Shown: positions 11,004-24,200 of the stretch, one piece after another
How the letters are laid out: the number at the start of each line of letters is the position of its first letter
Numbering within the stretch: position 1 is the stretch's first letter
Position numbers and translations under genes: made by a program
Origin: Cyanophora paradoxa
Taxonomy: Eukaryota; Glaucocystophyceae; Cyanophorales; Cyanophoraceae
Length of the DNA: 64,000 nt
Reading direction: 5' to 3'
NCBI GenBank assembly: GCA_004431415.1
Contig: QPMI01000148.1
Coordinates: forward strand, 41,782-105,781
Notes under the pieces: model-generated
What the model saw: only the letters and a program-made list of their open reading frames with translations
Told to the model about the DNA's origin: nothing
Databases searched by the model: none

Positions 11004-14000
11004 GGCTCGAGCTCGGCCGGCCGCGGGACACACAACTGAACTGAGAGGGAGGTGCTTCGCTCGCTGCCACGTGCACAGCTGCCGCCGTATACGTACTAGC
11101 GCGACGCTGGGATGTCGGCAACGCTTCTTCCTGTGCTCAACGCGCTTCTCGAGCTCGAATCCGTCCCAACAAAAGACGGCCGCCGGATATACTGCCGAAC
11201 TGGTCGGATTTACAGCCTGGCAGCCGCACGCGCGCAATGCGCACGGTACGCGTATACGTATACGCGGTCCCGGAGTCCTGGAGCTCGCTACACTTCGGAG
11301 ACCGGCGGGAAGGCCGGCGAGAATCCGAATAGCGATGAAAGAGCTAGCGCTGCTGACTCAGTGCTGAGCCGACGTGTACGGCCGCGCCCACCGTCGAAGC
11401 TTAAGACGTGGCAATTGCAATTGCCGCTTAAGAAGCCTGCAAGTTAGGCTGCAAGCCTGCAACCCGGCGGCTCGACTCGGACTCGGCGAGCATGCGCTGG
11501 CAGGCTCGGTCACAGCCTTGGTACCGGTGTTGCTCGGAGCATGCGCCGGCGCAGCGCCGCTTCTGCGCATGCGCAGCGAGAGTTGATGAGCTCCGACCGG
11601 GTACAGCGTATACGTCGCGCGTTCCTAGTAACGGCGGTACCGGTCCGTCGGCGGACTGTGTAAGTTAACAGTGTAACGTATAACGGCGGACGCCGGACCG
11701 TCGGACACTGCGGACAGTCGATCGTCGTCGACTCGTCGTCGACTCGACGACGAGTCCGACGAGTCGACGTCGAGTCGTCCGGTCAACCGACGATCGCGAC
11801 CGGTACCGCGGTCCGCGGCCGCGGTCCGCGGAGGCTCGATTAATATAATTTGTAATGGAATCAGGCATGATCTGCCTCCGAGGCTCCGAGTCCGAGGCTC
11901 CGAGCGGACGTACCGAGCCTCAGAGGAATCATGCGCATGCGCATGCAAGCCATTGCAACTTGCAAGGATGCGCGGAGTCGCCGCGGAGCACGAGTTTTTT
12001 TATGATCTGGCGGCTTGAACCCCATAACTTCCAAGCCTAAATTGAAGTATACCGGCTCCAAGCCGCATTGTGGGTACGTATATACGTATACAGGCAGGCA
12101 GCATGGCGCATGGCCCATGCATATGGCCATGGCCAGTACGTTCGACGCGTATACGTACGATCACAATCAGTGAATTGATATCGATCATGAGCTAGGAGCC
12201 AAAGACAAGCTTAAGTGACCCGGCCCAGCCTGCATGCGCAGCTGCGCATGCCTGACTGCATGCACAGTTGTAAATTAAACTTGAGATGTGTCACACTGTG
12301 GAATGTATACGTATACGTACGTGCACGTGCCGCAGTGCCACGGTGTGTCACATGAGTCATGCACTGCGGCACACTGTGTGACAGGCCCTGAGGACCCCCG
12401 TGTATCTAGTCGTGTCGGCTTGAAGGCAAGTCGGAGCCTCGGCCTTCCCACGCTGCCATGGCCAGGCTGTTCGGAGCTCATGATCAAGCCGACGTTTAAA
12501 ATTTAAACAAACTTAAGAAGGCGCCGGCGGCGCCGGCCGCCGCACTGAGATTGAGTGACTGAATCGAATTTTTTGTTCCACATTCAAGAAGAAAACAACG
12601 CGGTGATGAAGGTTTCGCAAAAATTAAAACTCAAAGGGCTTTGATTCAAATCAATGCGCGTGTTCGTAACGAGAAGACTCGGAACGTTTGAACTTCCTTA
12701 ATCGAGGCTCCGAGGCAGCGGCGAGGCTGTCCGAGCCAGTGATGAGTCTCTAATTTATAATACAAAATAATACTCATTTATATAATTATTATAATAAACA
12801 TTACTGTAATAGTCCCAGGGCGGCAGTTATTGATAACAATAAAATAACCGGGGGGGATACAGGCTACAAACACTCTAAACGCTGCGTAATTCATGCTTAG
12901 CAACGCCTACGTCAAAAAGAAACGAAGCGCAGCAAGCTATAAGAGTCGTACAGCATCTTTGGCGTTCCGGCAGGTCGCCCGCCCGCCCGTCCAGCCACGG
13001 GGGTACAGTGGGTACGGCGCCTCCCTCTGGTGAATTCGAAACCACGGGAATTTAGATGTCTGCATTCTGAAATCCACAGTATAATAGCTTAGGCGATGTT
13101 CTTATCCCTTTTCTAACGTTTTCGAGCTGTACTGTGAGGTGCGGGGCCCCGGGGTGCCCTCTCTATGGAGCGTTATTTATAATACGCTAATCGTTATAAT
13201 AATATTATATAACGTTAGTGTAATATTATAATAAAAGTGCGGATTTTGGTCTAATCTGTAATCCGATCACTGGTCCGAGCTCGAGCGCTCGTAATAGACT
13301 AATGGTTCAAACGCTAAGTTAATCGAATTCGAATCTATGATGTAACATTGATGTTTCTGCTCATGTCATGAACCTAATGATTGTCATCCATGAATGACCA
13401 TGATGTACATGTTAGACTCATGTATAAGGCTCATGATCGCCGCTTATCCTTGTTCTTGTTTTTTGTTTGACTCTCGGAGATTCGAGCTTGCAGATCGGCT
13501 CGAGCTCTCGAGCTAGCGCCTCTCGGAGCATGCGAATCGCCGCGGCCTTCGCAGTGTGGGGTGGAAGTGACCCGTTGTGACGGGACGCGTCCATTCACAC
13601 GAGCTATCAGCAAACTTGAAAAAGCTACTTGCAAAAAATTACATCTGCGTGCGCGCCGTATACGTACGCGTACGCGGCAGCGTGGGGCAGATCTATATAG
13701 CTAGCGATGCAATTGAATATATAAAGAGTCTCTAGATCTATGCGAGCACGCCCGCAGCGCTACGGCCCTACCGTAGGCGGGCACCGCGGCACGCCGCACG
13801 CACTGTACATGTGGCACTGCAGCTGCAGGGCCCTCGAGCTCACGCTGCCAGAAGGCTTCAAAACGCATTAATGTGGGGGTCCGGGTCCAAAAACGCATTA
13901 CTTACCGGCGCATTACTTAAGTGTTTTACGGTACCGGAGGCGGGCACGTGCACGCACCGTGGCACTGCAGGGCCGCCGGGCCAGTGCAGGCGTTGGCGTT

Positions 14001-15110
14001 GGCTGGTGTGACGAACTTGAAGCAGCTCCTGCGCAAGCGATCGCCGGTCAGAATTAATTATGTTGGACGTTTTCTTTATATAATTATCTTCATGAACAGT
14101 CGACCTTGGGGGAAGGAAGGCCCTTCGGTCCAACGGTACGTAATTAACTACCACGTATATATACGTATACTGGTCGGCTGCAGCTGGTAAGCAGTGTACT
14201 AAGCACTGCTAAGCAGTCACTGAGTGGTAACTTCTCACAGAAAAATTCAAAATGCGAAATTCGTATGAATATTAATTAAGACACGTAGCATTTTGACGGT
14301 AGCAGTACTAGTGGTACCGGCCGCGATAGGCACTGGTACTACGGTAGCACGTGTACCAGTGTACGTATCATCTTCTCTAAACAGTCAGATCATATGCATC
14401 ACTGAGTCATTTTGTATTCGGGCTGCATGCATATGCATGCGCAGCTATACTAGCTATAGTATCTGCTGCCTGGGAGAGCCTCGGAGTCTTAGAGTCGGAG
14501 AGCTGCATGCGCAGCTGCTAATTATAATCATGATCATGATTTATGATACATTCGCGCGTGCTTCCGGCCGCGGGGAATCCGAGATTTTCAGAACGTATAC
14601 ACACCAGCGAATTTATTTTTTCTACGGTGCAAAAGAGATGGCGTTCGTACGTTCAGCCCTCAGTCACTGAGTGAGCACTTCTACTGCCTCTAGTACATAA
14701 TAGAGTCTATAGCTAGCTCACACCTCGATAACTGCGCAAGCCGCTCTGTGTTCGGAAGCCTTGAAGTTCGGAACATGAATCGGATCCGATGATCTACGCA
14801 TGCTGATCATGATCATGCATATGAGCCGCACTGCGGCACTACGGCACTGCGGAACTCGGAAGCTCATTGATGCCATGATGTAAGCTTAAGCGCTCAGCGT
14901 GCGGCCGTAGCTAGCTGTAGCCGCGGTCGGTGATCATGACAAACTTCGAATTCGGAAGTTAAAAAAATCGCGATTGCGCTTCTTCTTTAACTAAACATGT
15001 ACATAAGAAATCGTAGATCGTGGTTCATATGCCAGCTGCAGCAGACCAGATGTAGCTAAACTACACGGCGCGCGACTCGGCGATCAACCAGGAGGCGAGG
15101 TAATTATAAA
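11004..15110. other. Gene desert of mosaic, palindrome-rich DNA
   Basis: About 4.1 kb without a supported gene. It alternates AT-rich blocks (for example 12,740-12,860 and 13,165-13,240) with words such as GTATAC, GCATGC, TGATCA and CATATG, often strung together (about 12,300-12,325, 14,425-14,445, 14,800-14,825). Open frames are short and lack conserved segments. No tRNA or rRNA recognised. Confidence 0.5.
11725..11830. repeat. Cluster of inverted repeats built on GTCGAC/GACGAG and CCGCGG words
   Basis: Between about 11,725 and 11,780 alternating CGTCG, ACTCG and GACGAG words can fold into several competing stems. It is followed near 11,805-11,830 by a self-complementary stretch of CCGCGG and GGTCCGCGG words. 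No gene overlaps it. Confidence 0.5.
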
Positions 15111-15360
15111 TATACTAGCAGACCGCGCCCGGCCCTGTGCAAGAGTGGCAAGTGCGGGCCACGCGCGGAGGTGCAAGGGGGGGTACTGGTACACATTGCA
15201 GGGTACTTAGGGTGGGAGGGGGGGGGGCGGAAGGGGGGGAGGGGGGAGGGGCAGAGAGGCAAGGCTGGCTGCCGGGCGAGGCGGGCGGGGTGGCGAGGCG
15301 GGCAGGTGGGGTGGCGTCGCGGGCGGCGGGACCGGGCAGGCAGGCAGGCGAAGGCGGCGG

Positions 15361-16005
15361 CGGGCAGGGAAGCGGGCGGAGGGGCAGGTGGCGCCGGGCC
15401 CTGCGCATAGCCTGCACATACGCAGAGCCGAGGCGTCAGCTCGCCCCGGACAGCGGCCGTGCGGGGGCGGGGCCCAGCGGGGGCGGCCGGGCCAGGTGCG
15501 CGGCAGCAGCGGCGGAGCGAACCTGGAGTCGACGACGCTGGAGCAGCCGGCAAGCCTAGGGCGCCGGCGGCGGGCGGGGAAGCGGGCGGAGGGGCAGGTG
15601 GCGCCGGGCCCTGCGCATAGCCTGCACATACGCAGAGCCGAGGCGTCAGCTCGCCCCGGACAGCGGCCGTGCGGGGGCGGGGCCCAGCGGGGGCGGCCGG
15701 GCCAGGTGCGCGGCAGCAGCGGCGGAGCGAACCTGGAGTCGACGACGCTGGAGCAGCCGGCAAGCCTAGGGCGCCGGCGGCGGGCGGGGAAGCGGGCGGA
15801 GGGGCAGGTGGCGCCGGGCCCTGCGCATAGCCTGCACATACGCAGAGCCGAGGCGTCAGCTCGCCCCGGAAAGCGGCCGTGCGGGGGCGGGGCCCAGCGG
15901 GGGCGTCCGGGCCAGGTGCGCGGCAGCAGCGGCGGAGCGAACCTGGAGTCGACGACGCTGAAGCAACCGGCAGGGCGGCGGGCGGGGAAGCGAGCGGAGG
16001 GGCAG
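15361..16005. repeat. 210-bp tandem repeat, about three copies
   Basis: The block beginning AGCGGGCGGAGGGGCAGGTG recurs at 15371, 15581 and 15791 (exact 210-bp spacing), and a decayed start of a fourth unit follows near 15,987. Copies are almost identical; the third carries a few substitutions. As 210 is a multiple of 3, open frames run through all copies on both strands, which explains the long repetitive open frames here. I do not regard them as genes. Confidence 0.9.
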
Positions 16006-16861
16006 GTGGCCTAGGGCCTAGGGCCTAGGGCCGAGGCGCCAGCGCGCTCTGGAGAGCGGCGGCGCGGGGGCGAGGCCCAGTGGCGCCGGCTAGCTCGGCC
16101 CATGGCCAGCTGCAGCTGCAGCGAATACTGCGGGCGCTGGGGCGCTGGCCGCGGGTCAAGACACGCGCGCGTGGCGTTGAGGGCTAGCTATCTAGGCCTA
16201 GGCGTTCACTCGTACGCGTGCGAGGCCTAGGCAGCCCGCCGCGGCGCGGCTAGGCTGCGCCGTACTTGCAATTGCTCACCGGCATGACAGCTCATTGTGA
16301 CTGCGCTTGAGGGTCTAGACATATCGATATCGATATCTAAATCTTAGCTGGAGTCTGCTTGAACCGGAGTTCGTCAGAAACCGAGAGCGAAGCTTAAGGC
16401 GGAACGCCGCGGCCCGAGCTCGAGGCCGCAGCCGGAATTCGAAGCGCACCGGAACGCGGCGTCGCGAGCAGAGCTGCGCATGCGAGCTCGTGCACATGTA
16501 ACAGCTGCTTCGCTTCTTCGCTTGCCATGGCCACCTGCTCCATTCCCCCCTGCTCCATTCCCCCCTGCTCCATTCCCCCCTGCTCCAGCTTGAAGCACGG
16601 GTACTGCAACACGATATCGGCCGAAACTCTCGGGAGCGCTTTTTTTCGGCGCCCGGTACAACAGGTACTTGAGGCGGCCTAGCGCGCGACGCGCCGCTTC
16701 TCGAGCCAAGGCATGTATGACAGAGTTTGTAGAGCGCATTTAGAGCAATCAGGAGCACGTGGTTTGGCGCATATAGCAATAGCAGGTGAGGAGCGGCTTC
16801 GACATGTTTGCGCAGCCCCGCCGGCGCCATTGCATTTTTTTCCGCCGCTCGCAGCGGCTAT
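16006..16861. other. Non-coding stretch with short tandem repeats
   Basis: It opens with a short GGCCTA tandem run (about 16,010-16,033). Later it contains four copies of a 15-bp unit CTGCTCCATTCCCCC (about 16,540-16,590). No supported gene. It ends at the duplicated target site of the retroelement described next. Confidence 0.5.
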
Positions 16862-17890
16862 GGTGCGATCACACCTGGGGGGGGGGGGGGCTACGTCGGG
16901 AGGAGACTCTCGACACCACCTACCTACTACTTCACCATACCTAGTCCTCGAGAAACTTACCTGATCTACTCTTAGCCTCGCACACACTAGATATAGCCGC
17001 CCCGACCGACTCGCTGGGCCCGCCCAAGCGAGCGCCTGCCTTGCCTCCCTCTCCCGCTCTGCCTCCCGCTCGCTCTCTTGGCCCTGCCTCCCATTCACGA
17101 CCTCGCCCGCGCTCCTCGCGCCTCGACAGGGAGGGAACGATGGATCGGAAGGCTTGGCGGAAGGCTTCGGCTGGTCGTTGCACCCACCAGATACCCGGCC
17201 ATCGTGCCAGGACCGTGGGTTGAAGGACCGCCGCGGAGGGGGGCTCGCAATTGCCCGCGGCGGGGGTGCGGCGGCTGGTTCGAGGCTGGAAGCCCTGCTG
17301 ACCGAGAAATCCGACCCTCCCCTCCCCGCCACGGCCGGCGCCGACCTTCTCCGTCCCGCCCCACTTCTTCCCCGCAACGTCCCCCTCGCCTCATTCCCCT
17401 CGGCCCCTCTACGCCGACGTGCTTCCACCCGCGCTTCGGGCGAGCGGCCCCTCGACGCGGAGCCCGCCGCGCTAGCTGTAGTCGCGGCCGCGTCGAGAGT
17501 AGGCAGATTAGACCGCGGGTCCGTCCTGGCTTTCCTACCGTACAGTAGAACAGCCCGCGAGCTCCGGACGTCCCGACGGTCCCTAGGCAGGCAGCACTAG
17601 CAGTAGTAGTGTTTTAATTTACCTCCCTCTCGTAGACCCTGGGTAGTCCTCTCGGTAGCCTAGTCCTAAGCTAGGCTAGATGTATAGGTAGTAGCTCTCT
17701 GCTCTGGGTTAGCTTTGCTTTAGTTTACGTCTCCTTGACTAGCTCCACCCTGTCCGATGGCTGATAGGTTCCCTACCCGGCGTAACCAGTAGGCTCATCT
17801 TTCGACTTGACACTTTACGGACTCCTCAGTTCTATCATTAGCCGTATTGTCTCGGTGTGTGCGAATTCACTAATGGGTGCGATCACACCT
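16862..17890 (+). mobile_element. ~1-kb retroelement copy A with 15-bp target-site duplication
   Basis: The 15-bp sequence GGTGCGATCACACCT occurs at 16862-16876 and again at 17876-17890, bracketing a 999-bp insert (16877-17875). The 3' 140 bp of the insert share TAGCTCCACCCTGTCCG, CTTTCGAC and GTCTCGGTGTGTGCGAATTC with the second insert at 61.2-62.1 kb, which has its own duplication. The insert begins with a poly-G run and has no recognisable long frame, so it is probably a non-autonomous non-LTR type element (long SINE or 5'-truncated LINE). Confidence 0.72.
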
Positions 17891-18287
17891 ATACGAGAGT
17901 GCATGCAAAGAATCTCATCTTACAAAAATTGCTAACACAGAAAGTACGCCGCACCAATTCACCAGGGGAGCAAGGGAGGGGGTACCCCCCCTTGCAATAA
18001 CGGAAGGGGCGGACGGCCACGGGGATGAAGAGGGAGGGTGCTCGAGGGAAGGGGGAGGACGGGGGCGGGACGGGGCCGGGGGAGAGGGGGGCGGCCGCGG
18101 TCCGAACGGGGGGGAGGGGCGGGGGAGGGGGCAATTGTAATACAAAGTACATGGCGCTGCTACTAGTTCTAGTACTAGAACTAATCGTAAGCGAGATCCG
18201 TCGGAAGGCAGGCGGGCGAAGCTCGAGCTCAGCTCGAGTCGCTGGCTCATATGAATGATCACGATCACCATCATCGCGATCGAGTTA
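17891..18287. other. Spacer with G-rich microsatellite-like tract
   Basis: This lies 3' of the large minus-strand gene and presumably holds its 3'-UTR. A GGGGAGG-type purine tract occupies about 17,960-18,130. No gene recognised. Confidence 0.4.
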
Positions 18288-21200
18288 CTAAGAGGAGAGG
18301 GAGGCGCGGCGGGGCCGCCCCAGGACAGGGCCCGCGGGGGCGCTGGAGGCGGAGGCCATGGAGGGGCGGTCCCGCAGGATAGAGGCGGACGTGAGTAGCG
18401 GGGCGTTGGCGCGCCGCGGGCGGATGATCTGCGGAGCGGGAGGGGAGGGGAAGGGAGGGGAGGGGGCGGCCGTGAGTCAGGTCCCAGCGGGAGCGGGAGC
18501 GGCGCTGGGGTTGGGTGGAAGGGTAATGAGCGGGGGTGGCATGGGTGGTGCGGAATAAGGGGGTGGAGGTGGAGGGGATAAGAACGAAGGTAGAAGGGGG
18601 GGGGGGGGGGCAAGGGGCGCGAAGAGAGGTGGGGGGGGGGGGGGGGGGGATATAGAGCCTGCATGCTTAGGGTGACGAGCCGGAGGGGGACGGGGGAACC
18701 TTTTTTCCGAGAGCGCTATGAATAGCTAACTGGGGAGCTCCCTCCTAGCCAAGCCTCTAACGGCCCCCTAGGCAAGGGCGCGTGGGAAGGGACCGGGGGC
18801 CGGCGGGAGAAAGGGAGGGAGGGGGGGAGCGGGGGATAGGGAGAAAGGAGGCAATCGCAAAATTATCAATTGCAAGGACGGGGACCTTCTTTTCGGAAGC
18901 TGGAGAAGGGGAAAAGGAGGCAGCCGCAGGGGCGAAGGTGGGGATCCGAAGGGGAAGGGAGGGAGGGGAGGGGTAGGGGAAAAGGAGGCTATTGCAAGCT
19001 TATTAATATTAAGGGCGCGGAGCTAGGCAAGGGCGCGGGCCTATCTGGATCTCGTTGGAAGGTGGGGAGGGGTAGAGAGAGAGGGGGGGGTAGGGGAAAA
19101 GGGACCTTCTTCTCGACGAGGATGCGCGTGATGAGCTGGAAGAAGGAGTTGATGGCCTGCGCCGAAAGAGGGGGGAGGAGAGAGAGTCAGACGAGGCGGG
19201 GGGGGGGGGGGGGGGGGAGGGGGTGGGGGGAGGGGGCTCCGGGCGCGTTGCGCTTCACGAGTTATAAGGGAGAAAGAGAGCTCTAAGAGATCTAAGCTAT
19301 ATATAGACCCGAATCCCCGCCCTCAAATTAGTTCGGAACGGCGCACCGCGATGACCTCGTCCTCAAAAGGCCTCTGAGGCCTCTGATGAGAGATCTAAGC
19401 CCTAAGATAGATTCCCCTTGTCTTCAGCTAACTATAGCTAGGCAACAAGGAAATCGCTCCAATCTGAAACCCCTGTCCTGCGAAATATGGCCCCGTTTGA
19501 AATCAAGACATCTAAGATGACTTCCTCCTTAAGCTTAGAGCTCTAAGAGTTCTAAGCTCTAAAGATAGACCCTCTAGATCTAGATCCCTCTAGATCTCCT
19601 AGAATTTTTGTTATCGGACGCACCGCGATGACCTCGTCCTCGGAGGCCTCGGAGGGGTCGAGCCCGTCGGGGACCCCCCCCCGCCCCGCCCGCATCGCCA
19701 GCGCCAGCGCCGCCGCCGCCGTCGCCTGCGCGCGAGCCCAAGTTGGATATCTTGTAGATCTCAAGGCCTTAAGGCCTTAAGATAGAACCGGACCGGGGCG
19801 AGTGTTGCCTAGCTATAGTTAGCTGAAGACAAGGGGAATTGGAGGGCGGCGCAGGGGCCGCCTACTGCGCACGGGCCCAGGTTGGGTGTATAGAGGGCGA
19901 CCGGACCGGGGGGTACACAGTCTCCTGGGGCTCTCGCATTGCCTAGATTCTTGATATAAGACCAGCCTCGGATTACTGTCAAAAGAAAATGATCTGGATC
20001 TCCGCGCACGGCGAAGCTCTAGATCTTATCTCTAGATCGATGTCTTGTAGATCGTAAGACCTGGCTTCTGATCTAGATGGCGGGGACCGGGCGCACGGCG
20101 CGCTGGATCTCGGGCTCGGGTGCCGCCTCGCTGCCGCGGCGGGGCACGGGCGGCAGCCGCGACGTCTTCCGTGCCATCGGCGGTCCCGACCCCGCAGCCT
20201 CGTCGCCCTGCGGGGCGGCTTGCAATCAGTTCGGGCGCCTTTGCTATAAAAGAGAGTAGGGCGGTGCTGCTCAGGAGGACAATTCGGGAGGATGGACGGG
20301 TGCCCCGGACCTGGCCGGGGGCTTCGGGGCCTTAAGGGATAGTACTAGGCCAGAAAGGGGCGGTGCGCAGTTGCCAAGGGATCCTGGGCCGAGAGAAGAA
20401 GCCCTAAGGGATGCTGGGCCGGCTAGAGAAGGCCAAGGGGAGCCTAAGCCTAAGCTTCAAGGGCCGAGGGACGGGAGCCTCGAGCCTGGCCTCGGATGCT
20501 GGGCCGAGAAGCCCTAAGGGATGCTGGGCCGGCCGAGGATGGTTGGTTGCTGAGGCTTAGAAAAGGCCAAGGGGAGCCTAAGCCTAAGCCTAAGGGGCCG
20601 ATCGCGAGGGCCGGGGGCTGCGACTAAGGGACTAAGGGGAAGCCTAGAGCCTAAGCCTAAGGGGCCCATCGCGAGGGCGGGTAGCCTCGGACCTGGCCGG
20701 GGGCCTCGGAGACGGATGCGAGGGGCTGCTGCTGCTGCTGCGCGGGGGGCGAGGTGGGGTCAGGTGAGCCTCGGAGCTTGTACATTCCTTGGTGAGGTGA
20801 GAGGAGGAGGCGCCCTTGCGGCGCCCCTTAGAAGCTCCTGCCCCCTAGCCCCCTACCCTCCCCCCCCCCCCCCCCCCCCCCTCTCTTGTTCTCACCTGCT
20901 CGAAGGAGTGGCGGGCGACGGCGCAGCGGAGGAGGGCCTCCTCGAACTCCGGCAGGATCAGCTCCTCCAGGTTGTCCTGGGGGTGGGGAGGGGGGAGGGG
21001 GAGCGTCAGAGGAGGGGGGGTCTAGAGCGAGCGGCCGGGAACGGTGCCCAGCGCTACAGCCAGATCCACAGCTAGCGGCGTCGGGAAGGGGGGGGGGGAG
21101 GTGGGGGGGAGGGGGGGGGGCGGGGACGGCGGCCCAAGGGCACCTTGGCGTGGTCGTCCGCGATGGTCACGTCTGGAGGGCGGGGGGTACGTCAGCGGGG

Positions 21201-24200
21201 GTGAAGGGGGGGGGGAGCGGGGACGGGTAGGGCAGCGGGCGCGCCGTCGTCTGCGGGCGAGGGGGGTAGGAGTCAGGGTCCGAGCCAGGGACCGCGATGC
21301 ACAGGGGGTACAGGGGGCACAGGGGGTACAGCTCAAGGGCGGGGGTACAGGCGCACCGATGACGGGGTCGGCCTGGCTCGTCGCGAAGGCGTCCTGGGGG
21401 AGGGCGAAGAGGGGGGGGGGGGGGGGCGGTCAGCGGGCGCGCCACAAGTTGGACCGGAGGCGCCCACAGAGAGCGGTGGCGCCCAAGGCAAGGGAAAGGC
21501 TGTGGGAAGCGAAAGATGGCAGGGCCGCTAGAGGCGAAGCGGAAGGCAAGCGGAGCGGCCTGCCCCCCCCCCCCCCCCCCCCCCCCCCCGCCACATGCTA
21601 GAGCGGGGACCGCTAGAGCTCGAGCCCGTCCCGTCCCGCCCCGCCCCGCCCCGCCCACCCCCGCGTCCCCACGGGCCGGCGCCGGCCCCGGCCGGGGCGC
21701 ACCTGGATGTCCTTCTGGGAGAGGGCCCGGTCCTGCGCGGCGGGCGCGGGGGCGCCGTCAGCCCTCGGCCCGCTCGGCTCGGCTCCGACGCTTAGAGGAA
21801 GCGTGGGGGCGGGGGGCGAGGGCGAGGGCGGGGGGACAGGGGCGAATGGCGAGGGCGGAGGGAGGGACACGCGCCACCCCGAATGGCGTCCTCTAAGCGT
21901 CGGAGCCGGGGTGGGGGGCGAGGGGGGCGGAAGGGGGCACGGGCGGGCCTGGAGGAGGCCGAGGTCGCTGAACATCGCGAGGTACTCCCGGATCGAGATC
22001 TGCGGCAAGGCAAGGCTCTGTGAGCAGCAATCCGGCGGGGGGAGGTCAGGCCGGCGGCGGGGAGGTCGGCGGGGCTCTATATAGCGCAAAGGGGTCGGCG
22101 CCGGGCGATGTACATGTCCCGTGAGCAGCAATCCGGCGGGGGGGGGGCGGCGGTGGGCGGCGGGGCCCTGTCTTCTGCTCCCGGATCGAGATCTTAGCGG
22201 CCGCGACGGCGGGCGAGGCGAGCGCGGCGGTCCTTCATAGGCCGCGGCCCTTATCGGCAGTCCCTTACAGGCGGGCGAGCGCGGCAGTCCCTTATAGGCC
22301 GCGGCCCTTATAGGCAGTCCCTTGTAGGCGAGCGAGCGCGGCAGTCCCTCATAGGCAGCACTCGAGAGCGGTGGGCGACGGCGGGGCCCCCCAGATCTTG
22401 ATCTAAAAAAAGCATTCCGTGGCGCGGGGCAGCGCGGCGCCAGCTCCGGGTGCAAGCGTGGGGCCTGGGGCGGGGCGGGGCGGGACCCGCCCTCCCTCCA
22501 CTATTCCTTCCTCCATGCGGGCGGGGCGTGGGGCAAGCGCTCCGGGTGCAAGCAGGGCGGGGAGGGCGTGGAGGGCGCGGGCAGTGGGACGGTGCGGGCG
22601 GTGGGACGAGGAGTGCGTGGGGTGTGGGGCGGGGCGCGGGGCGCACCGAGCGGGCCTTGTCGGCGCCGTAGATCCGCGTCGCCTGCGCCCCCCGCGACCG
22701 TCGGCCCCGGGCGCGGCCCCTAAAGGCGGGGGCGGCGCCGCGGGGAGAGGGGCGTCGAGAGATAGCCTAAGGTGGCTTAGGTGTGGCGGTAGAGTTAAGG
22801 CTAGGCTGTGCCCGGCACGCGTGGCTTTGCTTGCACTGGGTGTCCTTTATCAACTCTAACCCCGACAGGGCAGAGTCTAAACTCTACCGCCACACCTAAG
22901 CCACCTTAGGCTATCTCTCCGCGGGGAGAGGGGCGTCGGAGAGAGAGCCGCCCCTCAGCCGGAGTCGCCTGCTAGATCCTTGATAGATAGATAGATAGAT
23001 AGATTGGGGGCGAGGAGGAAGGTGGGAAGGGGGCGTTTGTTTGGTGAATCCTAGATCTCCTTCTTAGTAATGTGAGAATAATAAGAGTGAATCTTCTTCT
23101 TCTCCTAAGAAGCTTTTAGAAGTGCTTCCACTTCCTCTTCGAGAAGTGATCCTTGATAGATAGATTGGGGGCGAGGAAGAAGGTGAGAAGGGAGCGCGGC
23201 CCCTAAAGGCGGGAGCGGCGCCGTGGGGAGACGGCCGCGGGGCAGGGCGAACGTTGGTGTCGCGGTTACGGTACCTGCGCACGCGGGGCGGGGCGGGGCG
23301 GGGCGGGGATGCCGTCAGAAGGCATTAAGAGGCCATTAACAAGGGCTGAGAGCATTAAGGAGCTTCTCCTGGCGGCGCGGCCGGAGCCGTACCCCTCGAA
23401 TAGGAAGCGGAGGCACTCTAAAAGCTTCAAAGGAGAAGAAGAAGAAGAAGAAGAATGACTTCAATTATTCTCCTATTACTAAGAAGAAGATCTAGGATTT
23501 AAGCGGCCTATGATTTACTGAGAAGAAGATCTAGGATACACTCTCTTAAGATGATAGCGGCCTACAAGATTAACTCTTATTATTCTCCTATCGACTCTCA
23601 CGCCTCACTAAGGCTCGGGGCGCAAGGGCGCCTTGCGCACCGCTCGAAGAGAAAACGGATCCACTAAGAAGAAGATCTAAGGTTCACTCTTTCTTATTTT
23701 GAAGGATTCACTCTCTGAAGATAGCGGCCTAAAAGATTAACTCTTATTGTTCTCCTATCGACTCTAACTCATAACTAGTGCTCGGGGCGCAGGGGCGCAC
23801 CGTTCGAAGAGGAAGCGGACGGTGGGCCGCACGTCCACCACCACCGCCTGGCCCCGCCGCCCCGCCCCCCGCCCCGTCAGAGGCTCCGAGGCTCCCTCCA
23901 GGTCTAGATCTCCTCTATAAAGCGGGTTCCCGTGGGCAAGGAGGGAAGATATAGCCATAGGTGGCATAATGGTGGCGGTAGCGACTGGCCCCGCCGCCCC
24001 GCCCCCCGCCCCGTCAGCCGAAGAAGGATGCGGCATGGGTTTGGATCTAGATCCCCGTTACGGGGCCAGTCGAGGAGCGCCCCGCCCCCCGCCCCGTCAG
24101 AGGCTCCGAGGCTCCCCCAGTTGAGGAGCGAGCCTGCATCTAGGTCTAGATCTCGGGGGCCCGCCGCCCCGCCCCGCCCCGTCAGAGGCTCCGAGGCTCC

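Noticed and set aside
15104-15839. Repetitive protein frames across the 210-bp units
   Set aside because: The unit length is divisible by three, so any stop-free register repeats. Both strands are open and no domain is seen.
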